Assembly (NCBI GenBank): GCA_902462205.1
Contig: CABQAR010000008.1
Coordinates: 1 to 64,000, forward strand
Reading direction: 5' to 3'
DNA length: 64,000 nucleotides
Source of the DNA: an uncultured Dialister sp.
GTDB lineage: Bacteria > Bacillota > Negativicutes > Veillonellales > Dialisteraceae
Part shown: piece by piece, positions 32,814 through 40,864 of the stretch
Layout: the number at the start of each line of letters is the position of its first letter
How positions within the stretch are numbered: the first letter of the stretch is position 1
Made by a program: the position numbers and the translations under genes
Notes under the pieces: model-generated
What the model was told of the DNA's origin: nothing
Seen by the model: the letters and a program-made list of their open reading frames with translations, nothing else
Database searches by the model: none

Positions 32814-34352
32814 TTATTTTTTCTCAAGCAGCCGTTTCAGTATTTCAATGGTTTTCTTCGTTTCCGGATTCTTTTCCATATCCCGTTCGACCCGTTCGCA
32901 GGCGTAGAGGACGGTGGAATGGTCTTTCCGTTTGAAATGATCCCTAAGCGACGGATAAGATTCGTTCAGCTCGATCCGGCACAGATACATGGCGATCTGT
33001 CGGGGGATGACGATGTTTTTCGGCCGTCCGTTCCCAAGGAGCTTGTCCTTCCGCACTCCGAAATATTCGCAGACCGTGTCGATGATTTTCGCTATCGTCA
33101 GCTCCTGTCTGCCGTCCAAGGGAATCATTTCTATCAATGCTTCCCGCGCGGCATCGAGCGTCACAGGAATGGATTTGATCTTGCAGTAGGCGATGACCTT
33201 TTTATAGGCGCCTTCCAATTCACGGACGCTTGTATTGATGTGGCCAGCCATGTAGTCGACGACGTCATCGGGCAGGTCGATTCCCTGCTTCTGCGCCCTC
33301 TTTTTCAGGATGATGGAGCAGATTTCATAGTCAGGGGGAGAAATATGGGCGATCAGACCGCTGGAAAAACGGGTCTGCAGACGCTCCTCGAGCTCGTTGA
33401 TGTCCGACGGCGTGCGGTCGCTGGTAAGGATGATGTGCTTCTTGTTATCGAAAAGGGTGTTGAACGTATTGAATATTTCCGTCGTCGATGAATTCTTTTT
33501 GCCCCCGAAAAACTGGACGTCATCGATGAGAAGGAAATCCAGATTCCTGTATTTTTCCCGGAAATTCCTGTTCTTTCCGCTTTGGATCGCTTCGATCAGC
33601 TCATTTGTGAACGTTTCGCTGGACACGAAAAGAACGGACAGGTCGGGGCGCTCCTTTTGGACAAAATTGCAGATCGCATGGAGAAGGTGCGTCTTACCCA
33701 GTCCTGACGGGCCGTATATGAATAAAGGATTATACAGGGAATCCGCCATTTCCGGCGCCAGACAGGATTTCGCCACCGCAAGGGAAGCCTCGAAAGCCAT
33801 TTCATTGCAGTTGCCGTGGACGAAGTTTTCAAAAGTATATTCCTTATTGACCGGATTGGAAATAAAAGAACGGGTCGGCTCCGGAGACCTAGCGGAAGGG
33901 AAGGAATCAAAAAGATTCTGCTCCACCGGATCGGGGCGGTAATCCTTGATATCGGGAAGAACGATGTCCTTCGGATCCTTCGGCAGATTCTTCATGAAAT
34001 CAGGGAGCACCGTACTTCCGTAAGAGGGCTCCTCTTTTTCCTGAAAAGCCCTGCTTCCTTCGGTTGAAGGGGCGGAAGGAACGTTCGCAGGCGTCTCGGC
34101 AGGCGCGCTCCCGCTCTGGACGACGATTTCCAGACGGACAGGGGCTCCCGTTTTTTCAGAGATGATTTCTTCCAGTTTCTTTTTATACATGTTTTCAATC
34201 CATCCCACGAGGTAAGGCATCTTCGTGGAAACGGAAAACGTATCCCCCTCCATGGACAGAGGGAATATTTCCTTGTAAAACGTATCATAATACTGGGGAT
34301 CGTGTGACTTGATATACTCCAGCACATACCCCCAGAGAGAAAATAAATTCAT
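32814..34352 (-). CDS. dnaA: Chromosomal replication initiator DnaA
   Basis: 512 residues, a little long because of a variable linker (about 85-180). Domain I is about 1-80; the AAA+ domain III has Walker A YGPSGLGKTHLLHAI (about 215-229) and Walker B FLLIDDVQFFGG; domain IV has the signature FKRKDHSTVLYACERVERD near the C-terminus, which reads TTATNCACA. GGAAGGACG precedes the ATG at 34352. The gene is flanked by DnaA boxes on both sides, so the origin is bipartite. Autoregulation through the upstream boxes is likely. Confidence 0.97.
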   Translation of the reverse strand: MNLFSLWGYVLEYIKSHDPQYYDTFYKEIFPLSMEGDTFSVSTKMPYLVGWIENMYKKKLEEIISEKTGAPVRLEIVVQSGSAPAETPANVPSAPSTEGSRAFQEKEEPSYGSTVLPDFMKNLPKDPKDIVLPDIKDYRPDPVEQNLFDSFPSARSPEPTRSFISNPVNKEYTFENFVHGNCNEMAFEASLAVAKSCLAPEMADSLYNPLFIYGPSGLGKTHLLHAICNFVQKERPDLSVLFVSSETFTNELIEAIQSGKNRNFREKYRNLDFLLIDDVQFFGGKKNSSTTEIFNTFNTLFDNKKHIILTSDRTPSDINELEERLQTRFSSGLIAHISPPDYEICSIILKKRAQKQGIDLPDDVVDYMAGHINTSVRELEGAYKKVIAYCKIKSIPVTLDAAREALIEMIPLDGRQELTIAKIIDTVCEYFGVRKDKLLGNGRPKNIVIPRQIAMYLCRIELNESYPSLRDHFKRKDHSTVLYACERVERDMEKNPETKKTIEILKRLLEKK

Positions 34353-34394
34353 TGCAACGTCCTTCCCTATCGTTTATCACAGGGCGGTTTGGAA

Positions 34395-34545
34395 CATCCT
34401 GTGAATCGTTGTGAATAAGAGTGAATAACTTTTGAGAAATATCGGATAAATACAGTAAATACCGAATGAATTTAAAATATTAAATATAGAAAACACTTGT
34501 GAATAACTTTATTTTACCATGTTCCCACCGGTCTGTACATTCACA
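34395..34545. other. oriC upstream subregion with DnaA boxes (dnaA promoter region)
   Basis: Perfect TTATTCACA boxes on the minus strand lie at 34410-34418 and 34498-34506. One-mismatch sites occur at 34420-34428 and possibly 34400-34408. Between them 34440-34495 is very AT-rich. This is the second box cluster of a bipartite origin and overlaps the likely dnaA promoter. Confidence 0.8.
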
Positions 34546-34664
34546 AGATGTAGCCCCGGTTTTTCCCTTTCCTACTACCCGCGATTTCCGGAGGAAAGGA
34601 AAAAGAAAAGCGCCTGTATGTATGATACTATAAAAGGAAGAGGGAAAGAAACTTTCAAAAATAC

Positions 34665-34693
34665 TTGCTTTTTTAGAGAATATTTGTTATTAT
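34665..34693 (+). promoter_or_regulatory. Promoter of the tRNA pair
   Basis: TTGCTT (34665-34670), a 17-bp spacer and TATTAT (34688-34693), 43 bases upstream of tRNA-Trp. Confidence 0.8.
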
Positions 34694-34735
34694 ATTGCAG
34701 TCACGTAGATGGAAAAAGCCATCGACAAAGGATTT

Positions 34736-34811
34736 AGGGGCATAGCGCAATTGATAGAGCAACGGTCTCCAAAACCGTAGGTTGGGGGTTTGAGTCCCTC
34801 TGCCCCTGCCA
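34736..34811 (+). tRNA. tRNA-Trp (CCA anticodon)
   Basis: Acceptor AGGGGCA pairs with TGCCCCT, with discriminator G and an encoded CCA. The anticodon arm ACGGT-CTCCAAA-ACCGT carries anticodon CCA, and the T arm is GGGGG-TTTGAGT-CCCTC. All cloverleaf stems close; 76 nt including CCA. Confidence 0.95.
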
Positions 34812-34814
34812 CAT

Positions 34815-34891
34815 GGCCCAATAGCTCAGCTGGATAGAGCACTTGACTACGAATCAAGGTGTCGGGAGTTCGAATCTCTCTTGGGTCACCA
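34815..34891 (+). tRNA. tRNA-Arg (ACG anticodon)
   Basis: Acceptor GGCCCAA pairs with TTGGGTC (one G-T), with discriminator A and an encoded CCA. The anticodon arm CTTGA-CTACGAA-TCAAG carries anticodon ACG (A34 normally deaminated to inosine). 77 nt including CCA, three bases after tRNA-Trp, so both come from one transcript. Confidence 0.95.
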
Positions 34892-34892
34892 G

Positions 34893-34930
34893 AAAAGACA
34901 GTATCGTTCATCGGTACTGTCTTTTTTTAT
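34893..34930 (+). terminator. Terminator of the tRNA operon
   Basis: The AAGACAGTA/TACTGTCTT stem with a CGTTCATCGG loop is followed by a T run. Confidence 0.9.
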
Positions 34931-35098
34931 ATAAAATATTCATTTTTTCTCAGAAGGTAATTTTTTCTGCTCTTGTTAAATTCAATTTGATTGACCTTAT
35001 TTTTGATCAGGAGGACTTCCTTTTTCAATGTTTTTTTGTTATTTTTTGCTATTTATGGTATCTTATGAGAAATATTAATTGGAATCGGAGATAATTAG

Positions 35099-35572
35099 AT
35101 GATTTTTAATAATATTACAATAACCGATATAGTTGCAATTATCGGTGCGGTAACGGGTATTTTATCTTGTGCCTATTCTTGGGTTGTTTGGCATCATAAT
35201 AGGCGCGAATTGGTTGTATCGGCCAAGGTTATGTGTCTGGTAGGTGATCCGGAGAACAAAGAAAATATTTATGTGACAATTATAAATAAGAGAGAAAGGC
35301 CAGTATTTGTAACTTTAGTGAATATCATATTTAAGGATGGAACAACAGGATTTATTAAGCCTACAAATATACCAAAACTTCTATACGAAGCAAATGAAGT
35401 AACCGAATTAATATTAATTGATACAATTATCGATGGAAATATTTGTTGTGAGATTCAAGAAATTAATGTGTCTGATAATTTAGGGGAAGAGTGGAAAGCG
35501 CCTTTAGATGATATAAAGAGAATAAATAACAAGATAAAAGAGGTAAAAAATCTTAAAGGATGCACCCATTGA
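35099..35572 (+). CDS. AT-rich hypothetical membrane-anchored protein
   Basis: 157 residues. One N-terminal membrane helix (about 9-31: IVAIIGAVTGILSCAYSWVVW) is followed by a beta-rich domain (about 38-130) and a basic helical tail. Proteins of this plan occur near phage or defence genes, but I recognise no family. Base composition is much poorer in G+C than the flanking core genes, and it lies just after the tRNA operon, which suggests horizontal acquisition. No good ribosome site precedes the ATG (only GGAGATAATTAG). A small terminator follows at 35560. Confidence 0.65.
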   Translation: MIFNNITITDIVAIIGAVTGILSCAYSWVVWHHNRRELVVSAKVMCLVGDPENKENIYVTIINKRERPVFVTLVNIIFKDGTTGFIKPTNIPKLLYEANEVTELILIDTIIDGNICCEIQEINVSDNLGEEWKAPLDDIKRINNKIKEVKNLKGCTH

Positions 35573-35587
35573 GGTGCTTTTTTATTA
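35560..35587 (+). terminator. Terminator after the AT-rich gene
   Basis: The short stem GCACC (35562-35566)/GGTGC (35573-35577) is followed by TTTTTTA. Confidence 0.7.
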
Positions 35588-35742
35588 GTGCAAATGGGTG
35601 TAACTACGTGACATCGGGTCAGAAAAATTTTGTATTGAATATTTGATTGATTTAAATACGATGCAAATATCACTTATAAATACGTCATTTCACTTTTCTT
35701 GTGATTTTAGAAATAATGAATGTGTAAATTGTTAATGTGAAG

Positions 35743-35774
35743 AAACCATTTTGCGGACGTCCGCAAAATGGTTT
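35743..35774. repeat. Perfect 32-bp palindrome
   Basis: The left half AAACCATTTTGCGGAC is followed directly by its exact reverse complement, centred at 35758/35759, with no loop. It has no T run, so it is not an ordinary terminator. It lies in the AT-rich island between the 157-residue gene and the CI-like repressor. Confidence 0.9.
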
Positions 35775-35879
35775 AAAGGGCTATTACCGCTTATTTTACA
35801 AGAATTACTTAAAAACAGTTTTATATATGCGGTCTTGCCATGGCCTCCTTTAAAGAGTAATTCTGATGGGGAGAAATTA

Positions 35880-36458
35880 TCAATGTATTTCTGACTGTTT
35901 TAAAACTGCAAGTCCTAAAATTTTTATGTTGCCAGCAGATGATTCGTCAAGATTCATGGGAGGGTATGCGGGATTTTCGGAAATAAGGATTATATGATTT
36001 TTATTTCTGTAAAATCGTTTTAAACATATAATTTCATTGTCTGTTTCGATACATGCAATTTTCCCGTTTGGAACGTCCTGCATGGATTTTATAAAAACAA
36101 TATCACCGTTGTTAATACCTGCATTTATCATGCTGTCATCACATACAGTGATACAAAAATCCACATCATACTTATTTTCTGTGTCAAAATAAGCAGGAGC
36201 TTGATTTACGGATTCTAAAGATTGAATCGCTTCTGTATGTTCCATCGGAACGTCGTATCCCATAAGCCAAACAGGGGAAACATTTAAAGCTCTTGCGAGT
36301 AAATCCATTTTATCCTGCTTTGCTTTATACTCGCCTTTTAAATAGGTGCAAATCGATGATTTATTAATTCCGGTTATTTTTGATAAATCCGTTTGCTTGA
36401 TTTTACGTTTCGCAATGGCTTCTGCCAGTCTTTCTGCAAATGTAGATGTTTTCACCAT
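35880..36458 (-). CDS. CI-like repressor (XRE helix-turn-helix plus S24 peptidase domain)
   Basis: 192 residues. The N-terminal helix-turn-helix (about 8-62: QTDLSKITGINKSSICTYLKG) is followed by a LexA/CI-type S24 domain. The catalytic-type Ser lies in VCDDSMINAGI (near 106) and the Lys in EIICLKRFY (near 148), so RecA-stimulated self-cleavage is plausible. Such proteins control prophages and integrative elements. No integrase, Cro or excisionase is nearby, so this looks like a remnant or stand-alone SOS-type regulator. AAAGGGGG lies upstream of the ATG. Composition is AT-rich like the gene at 35099. Confidence 0.9.
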   Translation of the reverse strand: MVKTSTFAERLAEAIAKRKIKQTDLSKITGINKSSICTYLKGEYKAKQDKMDLLARALNVSPVWLMGYDVPMEHTEAIQSLESVNQAPAYFDTENKYDVDFCITVCDDSMINAGINNGDIVFIKSMQDVPNGKIACIETDNEIICLKRFYRNKNHIILISENPAYPPMNLDESSAGNIKILGLAVLKQSEIH

Positions 36459-36564
36459 AAGCCCCCTTTTTCTTTGGCAATAATCGTATCAATAGGAAAT
36501 ATAAAAAACAGAAATTCAGAAAAATGGATATGAATATGGAATGGATTGTCCATCGTGGAAGAAA

Positions 36565-36786
36565 TCATGTGATTTCGTAAAAAATACCGATAATGACGAG
36601 GACGAGCCATAGGAAGGCGAGAAGAGAGAAGGCTTTCATGATGAAAGAGGAAAGGCGGCTTCCTTTGGATTTATTTTTCGGGGAAGAGGTTTTCCTGCTG
36701 TTGAAGTAGTAGATGTAGGTGAGCAGGGTGATAAAGAGGCCTGCGTAGAGGCCGTATTCGTTCATGATGGTTCCGAGTATGTCCAT
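36565..36786 (-). CDS. Small membrane protein
   Basis: 73 residues with two predicted membrane helices (about 10-26 and 52-70) separated by a basic loop (SRKTSSPKNKSKGSR). The first helix, NEYGLYAGLFITLLTYIYYF, recalls the short BhlA/UviB holin-like proteins, but the second helix does not fit that family. The ATG at 36786 has CGGAGCC upstream; a 20-residue in-frame extension is rejected. It may belong with the CI-like repressor or be a resident gene. Function unknown. Confidence 0.55.
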   Translation of the reverse strand: MDILGTIMNEYGLYAGLFITLLTYIYYFNSRKTSSPKNKSKGSRLSSFIMKAFSLLAFLWLVLVIIGIFYEIT

Positions 36787-36939
36787 ATTTGGCTCCGTGG
36801 CAAGAAATAATTGTTCCTTATAGATACAATATAGTGGTTTTTGCAAGGTAAATCAATGAAACCGGAACGTTTCAGAAAATGTGCAGGTAAGTTTATTTAT
36901 AGTTTGTTATAGAAAAATTCTTTTAGTGAAAAGTCGGAA

Positions 36940-36972
36940 AACCTGTAATTTATTACAGGTTATTTTTTTTTG
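36940..36972 (+). terminator. Hairpin with T run
   Basis: The stem ACCTGTAAT (36941-36949)/ATTACAGGT (36952-36960) is followed by TATTTTTTTTT. No plus-strand gene ends nearby, so either an unannotated short transcript stops here or it works as an attenuator-like element ahead of the lipoprotein genes. Confidence 0.65.
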
Positions 36973-37078
36973 ATTTCCTGTATGATGGGGGTAGAGACAG
37001 GTTGTCATTGATTTATGGAGTACCGCGGGGCCGGGCTCACCGGTGACGGTATTTCCTTTATGGAAGGGAGGCATTTTC

Positions 37079-38092
37079 ATGAAAACAGGTAAGAAGTTGT
37101 TGGCAGGCGTTTTACTTGCGCTGGCTGTCGGCGCGGCAGGCTGCGGCGGGGGAAGTCCCGGCGGCGGCACGGCTCCGAAGCCGGAGGTGAAGGCGCCGCC
37201 TGCGGTCACGGTGAAGGCCGGCGAGGTGGAGATGACGGTCCAGCCTCTGGCAGGGTACAGCATAAAGACGGAAAATGTATTTTTTGCAAACGGCCTGTGC
37301 TATGCCAAAGGGGATTTCTTCATCGGGGACAATGATAAAAAGGTCCTGACGGCGTACAAGCTTTCCGGTGCGAAGGTGGAAGTGGATAAGGCCATGTTCA
37401 AGGATGGCGTTTACGGAGAGCTAAATACTGCGAAAAAGGAGTACCCGGCGGCCGCAGGGGACGGGCGAATTTATTTCCTCTGCGACGGAATGAAGTCCAC
37501 GGATGGCAAGGAAGTCAAGGAAGCGAAGAACGGCAGGGTATTCCAGGTGGCAGACGGTTCGACGGCTGACAAGGCGTTTTTCTACCGGAATATCGGGCAG
37601 CTGTCGTCAGGGAAGCTGGCTGGCGGAGATGCGGCGGATATTGCGCCCTTCGCTGTCAACGGGGTCGAGATCAGTTTGTTGAACAAGGTCGTTGTCGATG
37701 GCGACATGATTTATATTGCCGGGCAGACGACGGAAACAGGGAATGATACGAACCATATCGCCGCGGCGGTGTCCATGGGAGGAGATTTGGTGCGCCGGTT
37801 TGGCGAGAATAAACGGACGGATCCGAGGTTTATCCACATGGTCGGAGATGCCATTCCGCTTGAGAAGTATGTCATCGTCGGCAATAAGGCGGATGAGACG
37901 CTCTTTGTTTTCAAAAAGGCAGACGGTGCATTTATCGGAAAAGTAAAGGTAGAGGATATGCTCGGAGGGAAGACGGATATCGTTAACCTGGCGAAGGTGG
38001 ATAATAAGACGCTCGGCATCCATTACCGGACGGACACCCGGGATACGGATAAGAAATATACGTATGGCCTTGCCACGGTAGCCATGAAGTAA
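37079..38092 (+). CDS. Lipoprotein of unknown function, copy 1
   Basis: 337 residues. Lipoprotein signal MKTGKKLLAGVLLALAVGAAGC with lipobox AGC at about residues 20-22, then a Gly/Pro-rich linker and a beta-rich domain with repeated 'Y-x-x-G-D' and aromatic strands that would suit a propeller-like fold. No family recognised. AAGGGAGG lies upstream of the ATG at 37079. It is paralogous to the next gene (shared KVEVDKAMFKDG / KAAVDKAMFKDG block and similar ends), 24 bp away, so they form one operon. It is probably tethered to the inner or outer membrane. Confidence 0.8.
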   Translation: MKTGKKLLAGVLLALAVGAAGCGGGSPGGGTAPKPEVKAPPAVTVKAGEVEMTVQPLAGYSIKTENVFFANGLCYAKGDFFIGDNDKKVLTAYKLSGAKVEVDKAMFKDGVYGELNTAKKEYPAAAGDGRIYFLCDGMKSTDGKEVKEAKNGRVFQVADGSTADKAFFYRNIGQLSSGKLAGGDAADIAPFAVNGVEISLLNKVVVDGDMIYIAGQTTETGNDTNHIAAAVSMGGDLVRRFGENKRTDPRFIHMVGDAIPLEKYVIVGNKADETLFVFKKADGAFIGKVKVEDMLGGKTDIVNLAKVDNKTLGIHYRTDTRDTDKKYTYGLATVAMK

Positions 38093-38116
38093 CAGATTGA
38101 CGGACAGGAGGTTGCG

Positions 38117-39175
38117 ATGAACAGGAAAAGACTATTGGCGCTGGGAATGGCGCTGTGCGTCATGCTCGGAACGGCCGGCTGCGGCGGAGACAGCGGAAAG
38201 GCGCAGCCTAAGGGCGGCGATCCCGCCAAGGCGGAGCAGCAGAAGGAAGAAAAAGCACCGGAGGCGGTCAAGCTGAAAATCGGGGCGGCGGATGTGACAG
38301 CCCAGATGCTTTCCGGATTCAAGCTGGAGACAGCGGACGTATTTGCCATGAAGAATCTCGCCTATTACAAGGGAGATGTCATTGCCGCAGGGGAGCAGGA
38401 GAAAAGCCTGATAGCGGTGAAGATCGACGGGACGAAGGCGGCGGTCGATAAGGCGATGTTCAAGGACGGGATCCTTGCCAAAGACAACCGTACTCTGGCG
38501 AATCCCATGGTCGATGCATCAGGAAATCTGTATTTTACCTATGGCACGGTGGATATTTACTACTGGAACGGAAGCATGCAGGAAGCAAGGCTCAGTGACA
38601 CAGGCTATTTCGCTCCGGGAAATACGGCGGACTGGGGTGTCTACTATTTCGCCCAGAACCGCTTCGACAGGGTAGCCGTAAATGGCGGCATCCTTGGAGA
38701 AAGCAAGCCCTGGTTCATCACGATGAACGGAGGGAAAAAGGATATGCCGACGGTAGGGCCGTTCACCAAGGTCAAGTATGTCCGTGTGGACAAAGATACG
38801 ATCTATGTGCTTGGCCTGGCGACGGAGGAAGTGGCGAAAAATTGTGAGGTCCTTGCGGCTTATACGCTGGACGGACAGGAGAAATTCATTTCCGGCGGAA
38901 GAAAGAAGGGCGACCCCGATACCCTGTACATGTCCTCCAATTTCGCGGTGACCGACAAATATATCATGGTTCCGGAAAAGGACCAGCTGAAGCTTTTTGA
39001 TAAAGGAACCGGAGCCTTCGTCGGCGGCAAGGAATATGCGGGCATCCTCGGAAACGGACAGAAGATCAGCAGCATCGTCGCCATCGACGGACAGACGGTA
39101 GCCGTGGCTTCCAGAGGACCGGAAAATAAGGAAACGAAGAAATACACATTCACCCTGTCGACGCTGAAGCTGTAA
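38117..39175 (+). CDS. Lipoprotein of unknown function, copy 2
   Basis: 352 residues. Lipobox LGTAGC at about residues 17-22, then a charged Lys/Glu/Pro linker (about 30-55) and a beta-rich domain similar in plan to the preceding gene (QMLSGFKLETADVFAMKNLAYYKGD here, QPLAGYSIKTENVFFANGLCYAKGD there). The two domains align along their length, which shows a tandem duplication followed by strong divergence. GGAGGTTGCG precedes the ATG. No enzymatic motif is visible. A bidirectional terminator follows at 39282. Confidence 0.8.
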   Translation: MNRKRLLALGMALCVMLGTAGCGGDSGKAQPKGGDPAKAEQQKEEKAPEAVKLKIGAADVTAQMLSGFKLETADVFAMKNLAYYKGDVIAAGEQEKSLIAVKIDGTKAAVDKAMFKDGILAKDNRTLANPMVDASGNLYFTYGTVDIYYWNGSMQEARLSDTGYFAPGNTADWGVYYFAQNRFDRVAVNGGILGESKPWFITMNGGKKDMPTVGPFTKVKYVRVDKDTIYVLGLATEEVAKNCEVLAAYTLDGQEKFISGGRKKGDPDTLYMSSNFAVTDKYIMVPEKDQLKLFDKGTGAFVGGKEYAGILGNGQKISSIVAIDGQTVAVASRGPENKETKKYTFTLSTLKL

Positions 39176-39281
39176 AAAAGACAGATGGATAGAAGGAGCA
39201 GGAAAATATCGCTCCGCAGGCAATGGCTATGATCCTGCCGGGTTGACGCCCCCTCTTTCCATACCGGCAGGCCGGCAATAG

Positions 39282-39315
39282 AAAACCGCTGCTTTTCACG
39301 GGCAGCGGTTTTCTG
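39282..39315. terminator. Bidirectional terminator between lipoprotein and MATE genes
   Basis: The 11-bp stem AAAACCGCTGC/GCAGCGGTTTT has a nine-base loop. Confidence 0.88.
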
Positions 39316-39387
39316 TCGGATATTTTACCCCCCCATCGGAAATATTTCATTCCAAAAGAGATTTGAAAAAGCACAGGGCGCGTATTT

Positions 39388-40731
39388 CTACGATACGCCG
39401 GCGAGGATGTTCTGCCAGCTGTTTTTCTTAAGCCTTCGCAGAAGGAAAGTGGCGCAGGAGGCGCGGATGCACTGGTCCAGCAGGAGCGCACTCCATGCGC
39501 CGATGATGCCCCAATCCATGGTGTAGAGGAAGAAAGCGGTCATGAGGGGGCGGAGGATGGCGATGCTCAGGAACGAGTAGGCCGCCACGGCGGCGGTCTT
39601 TCCGCTGCCACGCAGGATGCCTGCGCAGATGAGGGCGTGGCCTGCCGGATAATTCACGACGGCGCAGATGATCATGATGATGCCGCTCATGGCGAGGGCT
39701 TCAGGGTCTTTGGAGTAGAAAGAAAATATTTCCTCTTTGAAAAGGACAGTGGCGGCAAAGGCGAGGGTGGAGAAGAAAAATCCCCACTTGATCCCCGTTC
39801 TCCTGTAAGCGTGCCAATCGGCCTCTTTTCCGCTGCCGACCGACTGTCCGGCGGTGACCATGCTCGCTTTCGCCAGTCCCGTGACGTAATCCCAGTAAAT
39901 ATCCGAAATATTCATGCAGATGCTGTGGACAGCGAAGGGAATGGTGCCGAGACCGGCGGCCATTTTCGTGAAAAGAACCATGCCGACCCGTTCGAAGCCC
40001 TGTTCGCTGAATACGGAAAGGAAGATGGGATAGATTTTTCGGAAATAATTACGGTCCGGCAGAAAGGAACCACCTGCCAGGAATCCGTCCTTCTTCATGA
40101 TGCGGACGGTCCAAAACAGGCTGAAAACCGTACTTGCCACCGTCCCGATGGCGGCGCCGGCGACGCCCATGGCAGGGATGGGGCCGAAACCGAATATCAG
40201 AAGGAAATTCACGATGACGTTCAGGATATTTCCCATAATATTCGTTTTCATGATGACCGAGGTCTGTCCGAAGCCGAGCTGGACGGCCTGGAAAATCAGG
40301 GTCAGAGAAGTGATGAAGACGGAGAATATCGCGATATTTCCATACGCCATGGCTTCGGTGATGTAATCTTCCCTTGCGCCCATGAGGTAAAAAATATCTT
40401 CCAGATAGATGTAGAACAGAAGGTGGATGAAAATCAGGACGATGGTCCCGATGAACAGCGATTTCTTCAATATATCAGAGGAATTCGCCCGGTCGTCCCT
40501 GCCGGCTTCCCGTGAAACAAGGAGCGTCACGGCGGAGGCAAGGGAACGGGTGAAGCAGAGGATGATCAGCCGTGGCTGAAGGAATATGCTGACGGCGGCA
40601 ATGGAAACGGCACCAAGCGTGCCGACCATGATCAGGTCAGCAGAAGCAAGAAGAATCATGAACAGCCCTTCAAACGCCGCAGGCAGCGCGATTTTCAGAT
40701 ATTTTTTATCATACGCGGTAATCCTTCCCAC
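39388..40731 (-). CDS. MATE-family multidrug/metabolite exporter
   Basis: 447 residues with about 12 membrane segments. The MATE/NorM plan is visible: ALPAAFEGLFMILLASADLIMVGTLG in helix 1-2, GAAIGTVASTVFSLFWTVRIM, and the internally duplicated second half from about residue 230. It exports cationic compounds by Na+ or H+ antiport. The first in-frame codon of a usual type is GTG at 40731, but it overlaps AAAGGAGG itself. An ATT at 40722 lies exactly eight bases after AAAGGAGG, so initiation at ATT is possible. The substrate is unknown. Confidence 0.9.
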   Translation of the reverse strand: MGRITAYDKKYLKIALPAAFEGLFMILLASADLIMVGTLGAVSIAAVSIFLQPRLIILCFTRSLASAVTLLVSREAGRDDRANSSDILKKSLFIGTIVLIFIHLLFYIYLEDIFYLMGAREDYITEAMAYGNIAIFSVFITSLTLIFQAVQLGFGQTSVIMKTNIMGNILNVIVNFLLIFGFGPIPAMGVAGAAIGTVASTVFSLFWTVRIMKKDGFLAGGSFLPDRNYFRKIYPIFLSVFSEQGFERVGMVLFTKMAAGLGTIPFAVHSICMNISDIYWDYVTGLAKASMVTAGQSVGSGKEADWHAYRRTGIKWGFFFSTLAFAATVLFKEEIFSFYSKDPEALAMSGIIMIICAVVNYPAGHALICAGILRGSGKTAAVAAYSFLSIAILRPLMTAFFLYTMDWGIIGAWSALLLDQCIRASCATFLLRRLKKNSWQNILAGVS

Positions 40732-40864
40732 CTCCTTTTATAGTTTGAAAGTTCTCGATTTATATATGGACATTTTACAATATTTGTTCAGTAACTTCAA
40801 TTTAAATGATGGTTTCTTCGCATATATCTGAAAAATCAATGAAAGCATAAAAATAAAGAATGAT

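Noticed and set aside
34690..34911. 73-residue minus-strand frame across the tRNA genes
   Set aside because: It lies antisense to two well-formed tRNAs; this is a common false prediction.
34815..36560. Integration of an element into the tRNA-Arg 3' end
   Set aside because: I found no second copy of the tRNA 3' end downstream and no integrase; the island may have another origin.
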